Positions 30,480-41,186 of a stretch of 64,000 nucleotides of DNA are shown one piece after another. The position numbers and the translations under genes were made by a program. Source of the stretch: Cocos nucifera (taxonomy: Eukaryota; Streptophyta; Magnoliopsida; Arecales; Arecaceae). The notes under the pieces are model-generated. The model made no database searches. It saw nothing but the letters and a program-made list of their open reading frames with translations, and was not told the origin of the DNA. Within the stretch, counting starts at the first letter, position 1; each line of letters starts with the position of its first letter. The stretch lies in NCBI GenBank assembly GCA_006176705.1, contig QRFJ01000082.1, forward strand, positions 1,142,390 through 1,206,389, written 5' to 3'.

Positions 30480-31590
30480 TTTATGGGTCACAACAAAAAA
30501 TAATTAAAGCAAATCAGACTTAAATTGGACCTAGAACAAAGATTTAAAGAAAAAAATAAAAAAAATTGGCCTAAAAACCCAGCCCAAATCAATTTATTAA
30601 ACCGGCTAGTGCACGGTGGACCGACCGACTGGTCCACAGATCAGGCGTGGAACGCCCACTCAACAGGCGTGCCAATCAGAGGCCACCGCGTGGTGGACTT
30701 GGATCCTTAAAGGGTTCACCAAAAATCCATCGCAGCTCATAGGGGTAGAAAGGTCATTTTCCTAAGTAGGATGTGACATGATTGATGGAGGTCTTCTGTG
30801 TAGTTGGTCTATGTGGTCTACAGGTATAGAAATTGCGCCATCAGATGGTCCTTAACGTAGCCAGTTAGGATCCAATGGCTCACAGTGATTCCCAGTTTAA
30901 TTCGAACAGTGCCCAGCCTATTGCACCATCTGATGGCCTGTAATCACATCAATCGAGATCTAACGGATGAGAGATGATTCCGACTTCATTAAGGAAAGCC
31001 TAGGCACCATCCAACGATCCTAAATCGTCCACTCAACCGATCCAATGATTGTAAACAAATCAGGGCCATATTGAAGCTATAAATCATGGATTTTGATGCG
31101 ATCTAAATTGTTTGAACCCGATCTGACGGCAAAAAATTATTCCAAGCAGCAGAATCTAAACCAGACTCATTTTTTCCTAGCTTTTCTCTGATTCTAACTC
31201 GATTTCTTTCAATTTTTCCTCTATAAAATGCCCCCTAAGCCAAACTAACAAGCCATAAGCTCTTCTAAGCCTTCTAAAGCCCTACCAAAGCTTCTTCATC
31301 AATAGCCAGCCATCTCTCTCTCCCTCTTTTCTCTCTTCTCAAGCTTTCTTTCTTCTTTCTTCTCCTTTTTTTTTTCAATAAATCAAAAATCTAAGCCTGC
31401 ATCTTCACCAAAACTTCTCTCCTGTTCTGAATTTCTATCACCTGCTACTATCTAGATTTTTTAGCAAAGCTATAGGATGAAGGTTCCAGCGAGAAGCTTC
31501 CTAATATTCAGCTGATCATCTAGTTCTCAAGAAATCATTATAACTTTATTTGAGGTATTTTCTATTTCCTATCTTTTATATATATATTTT
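30480..31590 (+). mobile_element. Probable solo or orphan LTR with promoter
   Basis: The block is GC-richer than its flanks and resembles an LTR. A regulatory-looking first half (about 30600-31190) is followed by a TATA box ctataaaatgcc at about 31217 and a leader with long CT runs (31310-31375). A polyadenylation-like tcaataaatc lies near 31376. No exact TG/CA ends or partner LTR were established. Sequence just after it (31600-32095) resembles a non-coding retrotransposon leader. Confidence 0.35.
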
Positions 31591-32100
31591 TAATTTATAA
31601 TAAAGACTATTTTTATTTATAAAATTTTTGTGTTTTTATTTTCTTGCAATTGATCAAGAATAGTTTATGACTTTTGGGATAAACCATGATCTACGGGGTA
31701 TGGTTCATACTCTTGAAATAAATTATATTTAGATTAATATTTTTATTATATCTAAATCAATTTAGATTAGCCTATAATTTTAAGGAATGAGCTGTGATTT
31801 AAGAGTACAGACCGTGCTTTCTAAGATAGGTTATGTCTTTATTAATTAGATATCAATTATAGCATCTTGAAAAAGAATACCAGCTGTGAGATAAGAAATC
31901 AATTAAGATCCTGAGAATCCATCTCCATACTTATAACTTTTCTTTTAATTAATTTGCTATTAATTTACTTTCTTAATTAATTTAAGTAGCTTTTTAATTA
32001 ATCAACTTAAAATTAATCTTAATTATTTTTAATTTATAATTAAAATATAATTAACACGATCCCTAAGGATACGATTCTGACTCATCCTATCTATATAGTA
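31591..32100. other. AT-rich leader-like DNA
   Basis: No gene is visible. It ends with ccctaaggatacgattctgactc and a gtgagttaggttttat phrase, adjoining the truncated CACTA coding region at about 32110. Confidence 0.3.
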
Positions 32101-32109
32101 GTGAGTTAG

Positions 32110-33620
32110 GTTTTATTTTATATCTAAATCTTAAACTTTCCATAGTAATCGAACTCGTAAATGTCTGTAAGTGCATCATAATAAATTTTTTCATATGTTT
32201 CCACCATAACTCTACTATTCTGAGATTTTCTAAATTTTTCATATTCTTTAGTATGAAATTTAAAACCATTGATGATGAAGCCACTATATCTCTTGACAAT
32301 ATTATTAGGACCACAAGCAGTAGCTATCAACTAATCAGAACAATTGGTCTCCATCATTATTAGTACCTAAATAAAGTACACGATTAACTATTACATAATG
32401 CATCATTACATTAATCAAAATTAACATAAATCTATACATATATATGTATATGTGTGTATACAACTTGTTTGCAAAGCTATTTAGGAAATATTTCAACCAA
32501 CTATCTTTGCTCAACCCTCGAGTTCGGTCGAATGTTATTATTGTATTATCATTGAGCAACTAAAAATTTGTTGTATAAAAATTAAACAATTGGTTAAGAC
32601 CATTATGCATGATATAATAGTAAATTAAATCATATTATAACCATAATAACCTACAATACTCAGATATTATGTCACTATGAAGTAATACATAACGATGTAT
32701 TTATGCCAATGATTTTTTATCAAGAACAATACTTTCAATCTTTCTCAAAATTCTTTCACTAGATAAGAACTTATAATTTTCAGCATCTTCTACAGTCTTA
32801 TAATTTTTTTGAGATCAATTAAATTTTATTTCTACACCTTCAAGATATCTTGAACAACATGTCAAACACTCTTCAGCAATATATTCTTCTATAATTAAGC
32901 CTTTAGGATGAGCTCTATTGTGCACATAATCTTTCAAGTGCCCAAGATATCTTTAGAAACCAAAAACATTGTAAAACATCAATATCGGCATAATCTTATC
33001 CAAAAAAGAAAATTCTAACTTATAATTATAAAGTATATAGTAGCTTACCTCTTAATAGAATACATCCATCTATAGTATACCAATCCATCAAGCTTAGCTT
33101 CCGCAACTAAGTGAATAATTAGATGAACCATAATAGTGAAAAAACTTGGAGGAAAGATATTCTCCATTTGGCACAATGTAAGTGCAATACGGGACTCCAA
33201 TAGATCAAGTTTCCTATGATCAAGAACTTTAGAACATAATGACTTAAAAAATACTGGGAAACAACTACAATAATTTGTTTTGGTATTAATGATCTTAAAA
33301 CTAATGAAATTATATCTTGCATCAATATATGGCCATCATGACTTTTTAGATTTGAAAGTTTTTGTTCTTTCAAATTGACACATCATGAAATATTTGATGT
33401 ATATCCATCAGAAATCTTGATATTTTTTAAAACTACCAGAAAAAGAGATCTTTTCTTGAGTGGACATTGTATAATATGCAGGAGGCATGTAAATTTTATC
33501 ATTAGCAAGTATTTTGGAATGAAGCTCCTATCGAATGCCCATTTCCAACAAATCAAAACATGCCTTCATGTTATCTTTGGTCTTCCCATCAATATTTAAT
33601 AATGATGGAAAATAGAGGAA
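32110..33620 (-). pseudogene. CACTA transposase C-terminal pseudogene
   Basis: Contains the DUF4218 and DUF4216 regions, recognised from LKSHDGHILMQ, VAEAKLDGLVYYRWMYSIKR, IIEEYIAEECLTCCSRYLEG and INGFKFHTKEYEKFRKSQNS. In intact CACTA elements these follow the catalytic transposase domain in one long protein. Here they are split over frames with stops, for example after KKYQDF. Coding similarity stops at about 32120 with a TAG. No function is expected. Confidence 0.8.
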
Positions 33621-34047
33621 GAGATCCAGGCCGGGCTTCCCCTTCGGCTTTTGGATCTTTTTAAGAGGAAAATTTTAAGAGGAGGAGGAGGTGGATGTCG
33701 ACGATTTTAAGAGGAGGGGGTCGTGGATGACCTGGGTGGGTTTGAAGAGGGGAGTGGTCGGTGGGTTTGGAAAGAGAAAAGGGTTGTTCTAGAAAGTGGG
33801 GAGAGTGGTGGTTTTCGGAAGTGGAGCCAAAGACGAGGAGGGGGAGGAGCAGGAAGAGTAGGAGCAGCAGAAGGAGGGGGGTTGGGAGGAGCAGGAGAAG
33901 GAGGGGGGTTGGGAATGTGGAGACGACTGCGAATGCGATGGTGGTGTGGGAAACCGGGCTAGGATTCAGGGGACAGGGGCAATGGGGTTTGGATTCAAGG
34001 TGTGGAGTCGGACAAGTTTTTTTTTAGTTGGAATCCTTGGCCTTCAA

Positions 34048-34310
34048 TGATGGTTTTAACCATAGTCGGATTTAAGTGGCCTCTGACAATGGTTTTAATC
34101 ATTGTTAAGCTAATCTAAATATGGTCTCTGATGATGGTTTTAACCATGGTCGGGTTTAAGTGGCCTTCGACGATGGTTTTCACCGTTGTTAAGCTAATCT
34201 TGGCCTCCGATGATGGTTATAAGTATGGAAAAATTCAAAGATATTTGGAGATTAAAATTCAAATTTTTAAAAATCCTCCGATGATGATTATAATCATCGT
34301 TAGAAGCCAA
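34048..34310. repeat. CACTA subterminal repeats
   Basis: Units of about 84 bases start tgatggttttaaccat at 34048 and 34132, each containing near-palindromes (atggttttaaccat, atggttttaatcat, atggttttcaccgt). Further copies lie near 34212 and 34277. Clustered short repeats next to a CACTA end are the known binding sites for the element's own protein; that role here is inferred. Confidence 0.65.
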
Positions 34311-34438
34311 GTATTTGAATTAATTTGGATAACTGATTTGACAACCGGTACAAAAGGTATAACATCATTTTACCATCAACGATGGTTTATTCTCGCATCG
34401 CCAAATCAAAGTCACTATCTCCCCCTCTTGTTGTAGTG

Positions 34439-34876
34439 TTTTATCATGGCTAGGTAAGTTTTCCTCCCTTTTCCTTTTATTTTAATTATCTAGCTTAATA
34501 TTTTGGTTGCATGCATGCTTAGATTAGGCTTTTAAACTTCTTTAATGTCTTTGTAGGTTTCTCTTCAATTTTCAAATTAAGATGGAAAAGTAGCCCTCAA
34601 ATCATTACGGATGGTAGGGCTTGATTGTCCTCTAAACAAACAATGGTAAAATGTAATTGTTGACATGATTATGATAATGCATGGTCATTAGTTTGTAGCT
34701 TCTTTTCCACTTTCAATTCACTGTTAGCACTTTCTAGTGGCATCTATAGCATAACCAATGGTAGGGCATGACCGTAGCTATGCTTTTAACACCATTATTG
34801 GAAGGCTATGAATTTTAGAATTCTCTAGTTTTGTTAAATTTTTTGCTTGAGTGACATTTGGATTGTAGGAGTTATA
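34439..34876. other. Spacer between two CACTA-like ends
   Basis: About 440 bases with no gene. Near 34610 and 34760 are two related stretches containing atggtagggc. Confidence 0.35.
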
Positions 34877-35395
34877 CACTATAAGAAATTTAGCTTTTTG
34901 TGATGAGCAAAGTTATCATTGAAACATGGAGACAAACTATTGCCGCTAGCTAATTGTAATTACTTCATCATTAAAAAAATCTATGACAACTTAAATTTCT
35001 TATCATTTTTTTTATGACAACAAAGCTTGTCACTTAATGTATTTTTGCAATGGACATGCCCCAGAGGCTAATGTGACAATAGTAAATCTATTTAGAGATG
35101 AGTTCTCTTGTCACAGAAAAATCTTACAAAGATAAGAATTTTACTTGTCACTAAAAATAAAATCTGGGGCAACTTAACTTGTCACAGAAACAAACCATTC
35201 TTGTCACAATCCAGTAATGTAAATTGGTTTTGGGATGATAGTGACTATATTTAGTGACAAGGTTTCTTGTCACTGAAAAAGCTTAAAGTGATAAGAAATT
35301 TTGTTATCACAGAAAATCTCATATGTGACAACTTGACATTGTCACTAAAATTTAGTTACACCTACATATATCTACCATTCTTCTATGATAATTGA
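34877..35395. mobile_element. Second CACTA-like terminus with GTGACAA repeats
   Basis: Starts CACTATAAGAAATTTAGC at 34877, a typical CACTA end motif pointing rightward. About ten copies of ttgtcac or its complement gtgacaa follow, at about 35027, 35081, 35114, 35151, 35178, 35201, 35258, 35270, 35324 and 35340. They resemble subterminal repeats unlike those of the element ending at 34438. No opposite terminus or transposase was found, so this is an end fragment or a short non-autonomous copy. Confidence 0.55.
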
Positions 35396-35454
35396 CGACT
35401 ATAGAAATTCATCTCATTCATAAGCAAACTAAGAATCTAAATACATCTCTCAAT

Positions 35455-35710
35455 GTTTGCATCTCAGTAGAATATCCAAAATAAAAAACACAAGCTAGTA
35501 CTAGTAGTTCTTAAACACTCCACATTCTACTTAATTGATCAAAACCAATAATACATGATCCAAGACATCCAAGTAGTTTCCATTTTCACTATTTGCAATT
35601 CGACATAACATCCAAAATAAATAAATAAAAAAATACTAACTAGTACCAATAATTCATAAGCACCCTGTATTCTACTTAACAGATCAAAACTAATAGTTTA
35701 TGACATCCAT
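35455..35710. repeat. Diverged tandem duplication, period about 137
   Basis: The stretch beginning tttgcatctcagtagaatat and running through ccacattctacttaattgat recurs from about 35592 as tttgcaattcgacataacat through ctgtattctacttaacagat. The order of words is the same in both. No coding. Confidence 0.6.
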
Positions 35711-36333
35711 GTTTCTAAATTAAAGCTAGTTGATGTACTCCCATAATGTAGACAAAAGTAGTTTCCTATATTGTTCTTGCATATAAACAAGGTTTGGATT
35801 AGTAGATGATTGGCTAGGAAAAAAATTTGAGTAATTAAAATCCAACTACCTTCGGATAAGCAATAGATTGTCCATTAAAAACAAAAAAAATAAGATAACT
35901 TTTTTTGCACATAATCAGTAAATTTATATCTCATATTGAAAAGTTGAAACAATAAAAGGTTTTCAATCCATGTTTTCAATAGATTACACAAGAAATGAGC
36001 TCAGGCATGTTAGTAATTAAAATTCTAAAATAAAAAAATTAAAAAAAATTAACTATATATTAAGAATCTCAATTCAAAGTTGTCCTGCTTAGAATTATCA
36101 AAAATTATGAATCTTATGCTCTTAAAATATAGCACCATTCTTAAGTATGCTATAGCTGATTGGTTGTTATTTATATTCCTCTTCTATATCATTGAAAATA
36201 AGAAAAAAAAATATCTATTTTTTTATTTTTTAAAAAATAAAAAATTCTTACTTGATCGGAATTCAAAAAATAAATATGACATTCATCAATTTTTTTATTT
36301 TTTTATTTTTTATTTTTATATTAAATATAATAA

Positions 36334-36337
<4 letters not shown>

Positions 36338-36415
<78 letters not shown>
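36338..36415. repeat. (TA)n microsatellite
   Basis: About 39 uninterrupted TA units following an AT-rich lead-in. The 121-residue frame that ends in alternating Ile-Tyr across it is an artefact. Confidence 0.95.
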
Positions 36416-36419
<4 letters not shown>

Positions 36420-37680
36420 CTATTCCCCATCAAACGGATCCTTAAAATATCCATCAAACGTTGAGCTGCAATACTCCGAAAAGTGCGGTAGCGACATTTA
36501 TTTTAGCAAGCGGTGAGGAGTTGAGCACTCCGAGAAAGTTTGGGACGCAGTAAAGTAGAATCGTAAGGCAGGAGGTTGCTCAGCGTTCACGGGTTGGCGC
36601 TTGGCAGGGCGTTGAGAGGATTCGAGCGTGCCGTACCGTCCTAAACCGATTAGATGCAGCCAAGATTCCTGACTGTGATTGCCTCATGCAGTTAGATTGC
36701 GTTATTTAAAATAAAATTTGTCGTTGCTCGCTGTCCGCTGGGAAGAGCATGTGGGGATCTCGCGCCAATGCTGGCACAGCCTGTGCCAACCCATAGCAAT
36801 CGCAAATGCCTTTTTGTCAATAAATAAATAATTAATAATTTATCGCATTTGGGGCTGCAGGTGGATTGAATCAGCCGTTGGCCGATTAAAGTTGCCTTTA
36901 TAGCAAGTCGATCCAAATTGAATTGGAAAATGCACTAAAATTATGACATGTGGCTCTTTTCAAGTATGAAATAGAAATGGATCACCATCCATCTCCACTG
37001 AGACCAGATCGAATGGAAAGTATCTAAGTTGGATTTAAGGCAAACGAGGTAATGATGTTTATGCTGAGACCCATGACACTATTACTGAACTATTAATGCC
37101 ATAATTAGATGGAGCCAATTGGTATCACGATATATTTCTAATGAAAGATATTGTGCTACCATTCACTAATATCTAAACAATAGCCTTCCTGCACATCAAT
37201 TGAAATGAGGGCAATCCAAGATGATCAACAACATCAATTCCATAACTGGTTCTTATGAGCTTTATTTATGTTAATATGATGAGCAACAACATCAACATCA
37301 ACTTCATCATTGCAAGTTATACAACTACATATGTTTAGGCTCTTGATCCAGAGACCTACCTCATTTATAGGAAAGCTATCACCCCACCTGTGGAGTAAAG
37401 CTCTAAGGGCACATCAAATGGCCAATGTTGCATTTATTTCTAACATGCAAACTCCCGAGAAATTATTTGTTGACCCAGGTTAGGGTCCACCGCTGAGCTT
37501 GTAGACCAGTCCGATCATGAAGTAACATGCACCAAAATAGATTAAAAAAAAGGGTGCAATATACATAAGTTTATGTATCTTGCTTCATAGGTGGGTTGGT
37601 CTACCAGCTCATTTGGTCCAACTAAAAATTTCAACTATTCCATGATAGTCTCCCTTCAATGGGTAAAGATTATCCAAATT
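36420..37680. other. Low-copy-looking intergenic DNA
   Basis: No gene recognised. Just after the microsatellite, accccatcaaacggatcctt-type wording resembles ends of small DNA transposons, but no pair of ends was found. A GC-richer patch lies at 36470-36800. Confidence 0.35.
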
Positions 37681-38065
37681 GGCAGCTACAAAGATGCGTG
37701 CAGTCCCATTGCAAAAATAAAATCACAGAAAAAATGGAACGATTCGTCTCCATTAGCATAGCATATTCTCCAAGAATTAGGTATCCAAGGTAATCCATTG
37801 GATGTTAAAGAGAGTGCAAGTTAGAGTAGGCACGAGAAATATCTTGATGTCCAGATTGCCTTCACCCTTCCACATTTTGAACATGGATCAGGTAGGAGGT
37901 CTGGAGATTGACAATGACAACCGCAATGCTTAAGAGGATAAGCCATGTGCATAAAATGTTCAATCCCTTGCTTGGACGGTGATCTAACGAAGTGACTAAT
38001 GAAATTAGACGGTAAAGAGTGAATGGAACCCTGAGTCACCTCAAAGCAGCACTTTAGATGCACAA
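37680..38065 (-). mobile_element. Possible LINE reverse-transcriptase tail fragment
   Basis: On the minus strand a stretch reads CYANGDESFHFFCDFIFAMG near 37760-37690. This resembles the C..C....E...H.F..C zinc-binding tail of plant LINE reverse transcriptases, with one Cys lost. An 80-residue open frame lies just upstream (37821-38063) but shows no clear RT motif. Weakly supported. Confidence 0.3.
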
Positions 38066-38481
38066 TACTTCAGCCGTTCTCTCGCTTATCAAACTAAAAT
38101 GCCAATAAAATAAACCGTTGCTAGGAAAATATCCAATGGTTGAATAAAATTCAATGTGAAATAATTAAGAATAAGAAAAAAAAATATAATTTGACCCTTC
38201 CGGCTTTGCATAAGTTTCATTTAACAATTTTTTCCTTCAAAATTATTTTGAATAGGCCTTTTAAGTTGGTCAGCTGACTCAATGTGATCCTTCTGAGCAT
38301 CTCTGTTAACGCTATTTTGAGGAACTGTCTCGTGGGTATATCATGGGGATATACTACTCAATATCCTTAGCATCATTGAATGAAGAGGCTCAAGCCAGTT
38401 TGGGAAGATTCTATTGACAAAAGAAGGTCAAAAGGAAGGCTGCCTCCACCATCACCATCATGGGCGGACAGAGGCAATTCC

Positions 38482-38491
38482 TAATTTTGGA
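38482..38491. repeat. Target-site duplication (left) of 38492 element
   Basis: taattttgga, repeated exactly at 39355-39364. Confidence 0.8.
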
Positions 38492-39354
38492 TAGGGGATG
38501 CAAATGGATCGGGTCGGATCAGATCCTAAATAATTCCAATCCAATCCAATTTTTTGATTGAGTCTGAATGTTAGACCCAAATTCAATCTAATAGAATATT
38601 AGGCCGGGTCGGATTGGATCCATGATTAAATTTTTTGATCCAATAAATCATTCAAGTTGAGTCAGATCTATGTATAATCCAGCCTCAATCCATAAAATAT
38701 GGATTCGGTTCAGGTTTGGATTATAATTATTGGCTTATGTACTAATTTTCAGATTATCAAGCAAATGCCGAATCTATTACTTATTCTTCACCCACATCTA
38801 GTTCTACTTATGTTCTTATTATTGTTGATGTTTCTAATGAAGTCTATGAAACTAAAGTGGGTACCAAGATGTAATTAATGAGAGTATATAAAAATGAGAA
38901 CCAAGATATTTGATATAATTTAAAAAGCTAGTGATGACAACTAACAATCTTTGATCAATAAAATCTTGGTTCTTTTCTAACCTATGTGTAAAATATGAAT
39001 AAATGAAGATAGAAAAAGTTAGAAAGTTCTATTTTATTCATTTTTAAATTAGCATGCTTCTATCACTTCTGTAATGTTAGACAAATAAATATATTAATTC
39101 TAATTCAGATCTCGTATTGAGTTTGTGTTAGGTCGGATCATTTATATCAAGATCGAAATCAACTCAAAAGTCTCCATAGGTCGGGTTGGATCAAGTCAGA
39201 TCAAAATTTAATAAATTCAGACCTGATTCAAAAAATGGAACGGATCTAATTTTAAAATCCAATCCAAATTCATGGGTTCTTTAAAATGGTTTGGATTGAG
39301 TCTACATGGATTGGATCGGGTTGGGTTATGAGTCAACCTGACTATTTGTAGCCT
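38492..39354. mobile_element. Mutator-like non-autonomous element, 863 bases
   Basis: Flanked by identical 10-base repeats taattttgga. The ends are short and imperfectly inverted: taggggatgcaaatgg on the left, aggctacaaatagtcagg as the complement of the right. The first and last 200 bases are crowded with gatcgggt, ggatcc and aatccaatcc variants on both strands, so the ends can fold on each other. The middle is AT-rich and non-coding. The 9-10 base target duplication fits a Mutator-like origin; other superfamilies are not excluded. Confidence 0.65.
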
Positions 39355-39364
39355 TAATTTTGGA

Positions 39365-41050
39365 GTTACATTATGGAGATGGTCAAAATGACGTAAGGAG
39401 AAAATTGGGAACTTAATCATGAACCATCACGAAGGAAATGTGCTAATATAAGAAGGCTTTACCAAAAAGTAATGCATTCTTGCATTTTATTAAAACTTGT
39501 GGATGACATATATTAACGACTGATTTTACATTCCATTTTTCTTCAGGTGATTTGAACCAGCATTTAGAGACTTTGATATAGTCATGCATTTCCATACCAC
39601 ATGTTACATATCATTTTTTTTTTTTCCTTAGACATGTTATATATCATCAACATTGTACCTGTGCTAAGGTGCAAAACACAAATTTACCATTGGAGCCAAG
39701 GGGACTTGGTAATCGATAATTGTGATGAGCAAATTATCTCCAAACATAGAGTTTGCTTGGGTGAGGAAGTACAGTGCCATCGTCATAGCCAGATTTCATG
39801 ATGTCAATCATTGAATTATATAATAGCAGTTTTAAAATCTATCTGTCCATTCAGATGGATGGAAGAAAGAAATTAAAATGCTTTGAAATCTATCTAAATA
39901 TAATCCAATGGTTAATATTGCAAAAAAAAATTAATTTTTTTTCAAAAAAAAAAGTTGCAGAAAATACAACCCAAACCCCCACCTACCACACGCCACCCTC
40001 TTGCCCTCATGGACCCGGCAACATTGCGTTCCCACCATCCCATGCTTGCACCCTCCCAAGGGAAAGAGAACCTGAGAGCTTAAACGACGCTGGAGGATTG
40101 CGCCAAAGTAGTTCAAGGCCCAAAGGCATAACCAAGAGGCCACCAAGTATTCGATAAAATGACGCTGTAACAATTTCTTCTTCTTCTTTTTTTTTTTTTT
40201 TTCCGCTTGATTTTTCTTTGCCTCGTAACACTTCTTGTTTCTTTTATTTATTTTTTAAGTCCTTGCTGGAGTCGTCAACGCTAAGAACATTTTCATCGTT
40301 TGAGATGGTGCTGAACGGCATTGAATCGTGGGTGGGCAAACGATCAGATTGACTCACTCAATTGACTTGGACCCAACTAAACACATGATTGAATCATTCA
40401 ACTAAAAAGGACACAATTAAAGACAAGGAATCTGCACAGAACCTAAGCAATGTTAAACAAAACAATAAGCTACCAAACAGGTTCCTGATGTTGTCTTTTA
40501 ACTGTACTTGAAAACAAAGTTTCTGGACGGCACAGATAGCAGGCCTTTCTTAACCTAAAGCATTGAAAATAATGACATCTACGACCTTATCAAGTGGTTA
40601 ATAGTCCCATGTCTCTGGCAAGCAGTAGAACAGGAGACAACTCAGTATAAAACCAAATGGACATACAAAAAATGGTAAATTCTGGTTGAATAATGGAATA
40701 TGCCAAGCTTCCGAAATTAGAGTCCTGTAACTTCACCTTTTTCTGAGCCACTTCTTTAGCTTATCAGACTTCTATTACTTTGTGCAACCTTTAAGTTCCT
40801 GGAATGTCCAACATAAAAATGTTTCCATATAATAGTAGCTTGCTACAACATTATCCACTATACTGGAGATCTAGATATACCTTAAACAGTTAGCATTTAA
40901 AATACTTCCCATACTAATATTGTAATAAAACGATAATTTGTTTGTACAGAATTTTACAGAAAGCAACACAAGTTCCCGTAATATTGCTTCACCACAATAT
41001 TTTTCCCAAAAGGTACTCGCTCAAAAATGAGAAGCCACTGAAAATATTAA
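39365..41050. other. Region downstream of the RPA43 gene
   Basis: RPA43 runs leftward and stops at 41051, so its 3' untranslated region begins here. The region 40320-41050 looks low-copy. A GC-richer patch at 39960-40150 has 80- and 119-residue frames on opposite strands with no recognisable domain. Poly-A/T runs at 39920-39952 and 40185-40202 border that patch and could mark an old retroposed sequence. Confidence 0.35.
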
Positions 41051-41186
41051 TCACTCTTCAGCAGTTCTCTTTCTAGACTTGTGCGCACGGCTGACATTCG
41101 CCGCCTGATCACCCTCATTACTTAACTTGGAGTCTTGCTCCTCCACTTCCATTTTTATATCCCTTTCCCCACGTCTTTTGAGACTT
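41051..41186 (-). CDS. RPA43: RPA43 exon 6 (last)
   Basis: Acceptor ttctgcag-type (complement of ctgcagaa region) then SLKRRGERDIKMEVEEQDSK, LSNEGDQAANVSRAHKSRKR, TAEE and stop. Phase joins the CG left by exon 5 to give Arg. The charged tail resembles a nucleolar/nuclear targeting tail; that role is inferred. Confidence 0.85.

Larger units (their letters stand above)
32100..34438 (-). mobile_element. CACTA (En/Spm) DNA transposon, internally deleted
   Basis: Read on the minus strand, this shows a terminus, subterminal repeats and the C-terminal part of a TNP2-type protein. The terminus at 34438 reads CACTACAACAAGAGGGGG. Subterminal repeats fill 34048-34310, and a GC-rich block lies at 33610-34030. 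Then come LLDMGIR and PPAYYTMSTQEK (about 33590-33450) and the DUF4218 region LKSHDGHILMQD and MVHLIIHLVAEAKLDG, YYRWMYS (33360-33050). The DUF4216 region GFKFHTKEYEKFRKSQN and TDIYEFDYYGKFKI (32340-32120) follows. The TNP2 transposase core that should precede DUF4218 is missing, and the far terminus is gone. The element cannot move itself. Confidence 0.8.

Noticed and set aside
34048..34310. CRISPR-like spaced repeats
   Set aside because: Eukaryotic context, imperfect palindromic units of differing spacing next to a CACTA terminus; they are subterminal repeats.
36080..36445. 121-residue frame ending in alternating Ile and Tyr
   Set aside because: Translation of the (TA)n microsatellite.
39931..40231. 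Possible protein exon in the GC-richer patch downstream of RPA43
   Set aside because: Frames on both strands are similar in length and none shows a recognised motif or paired splice sites.
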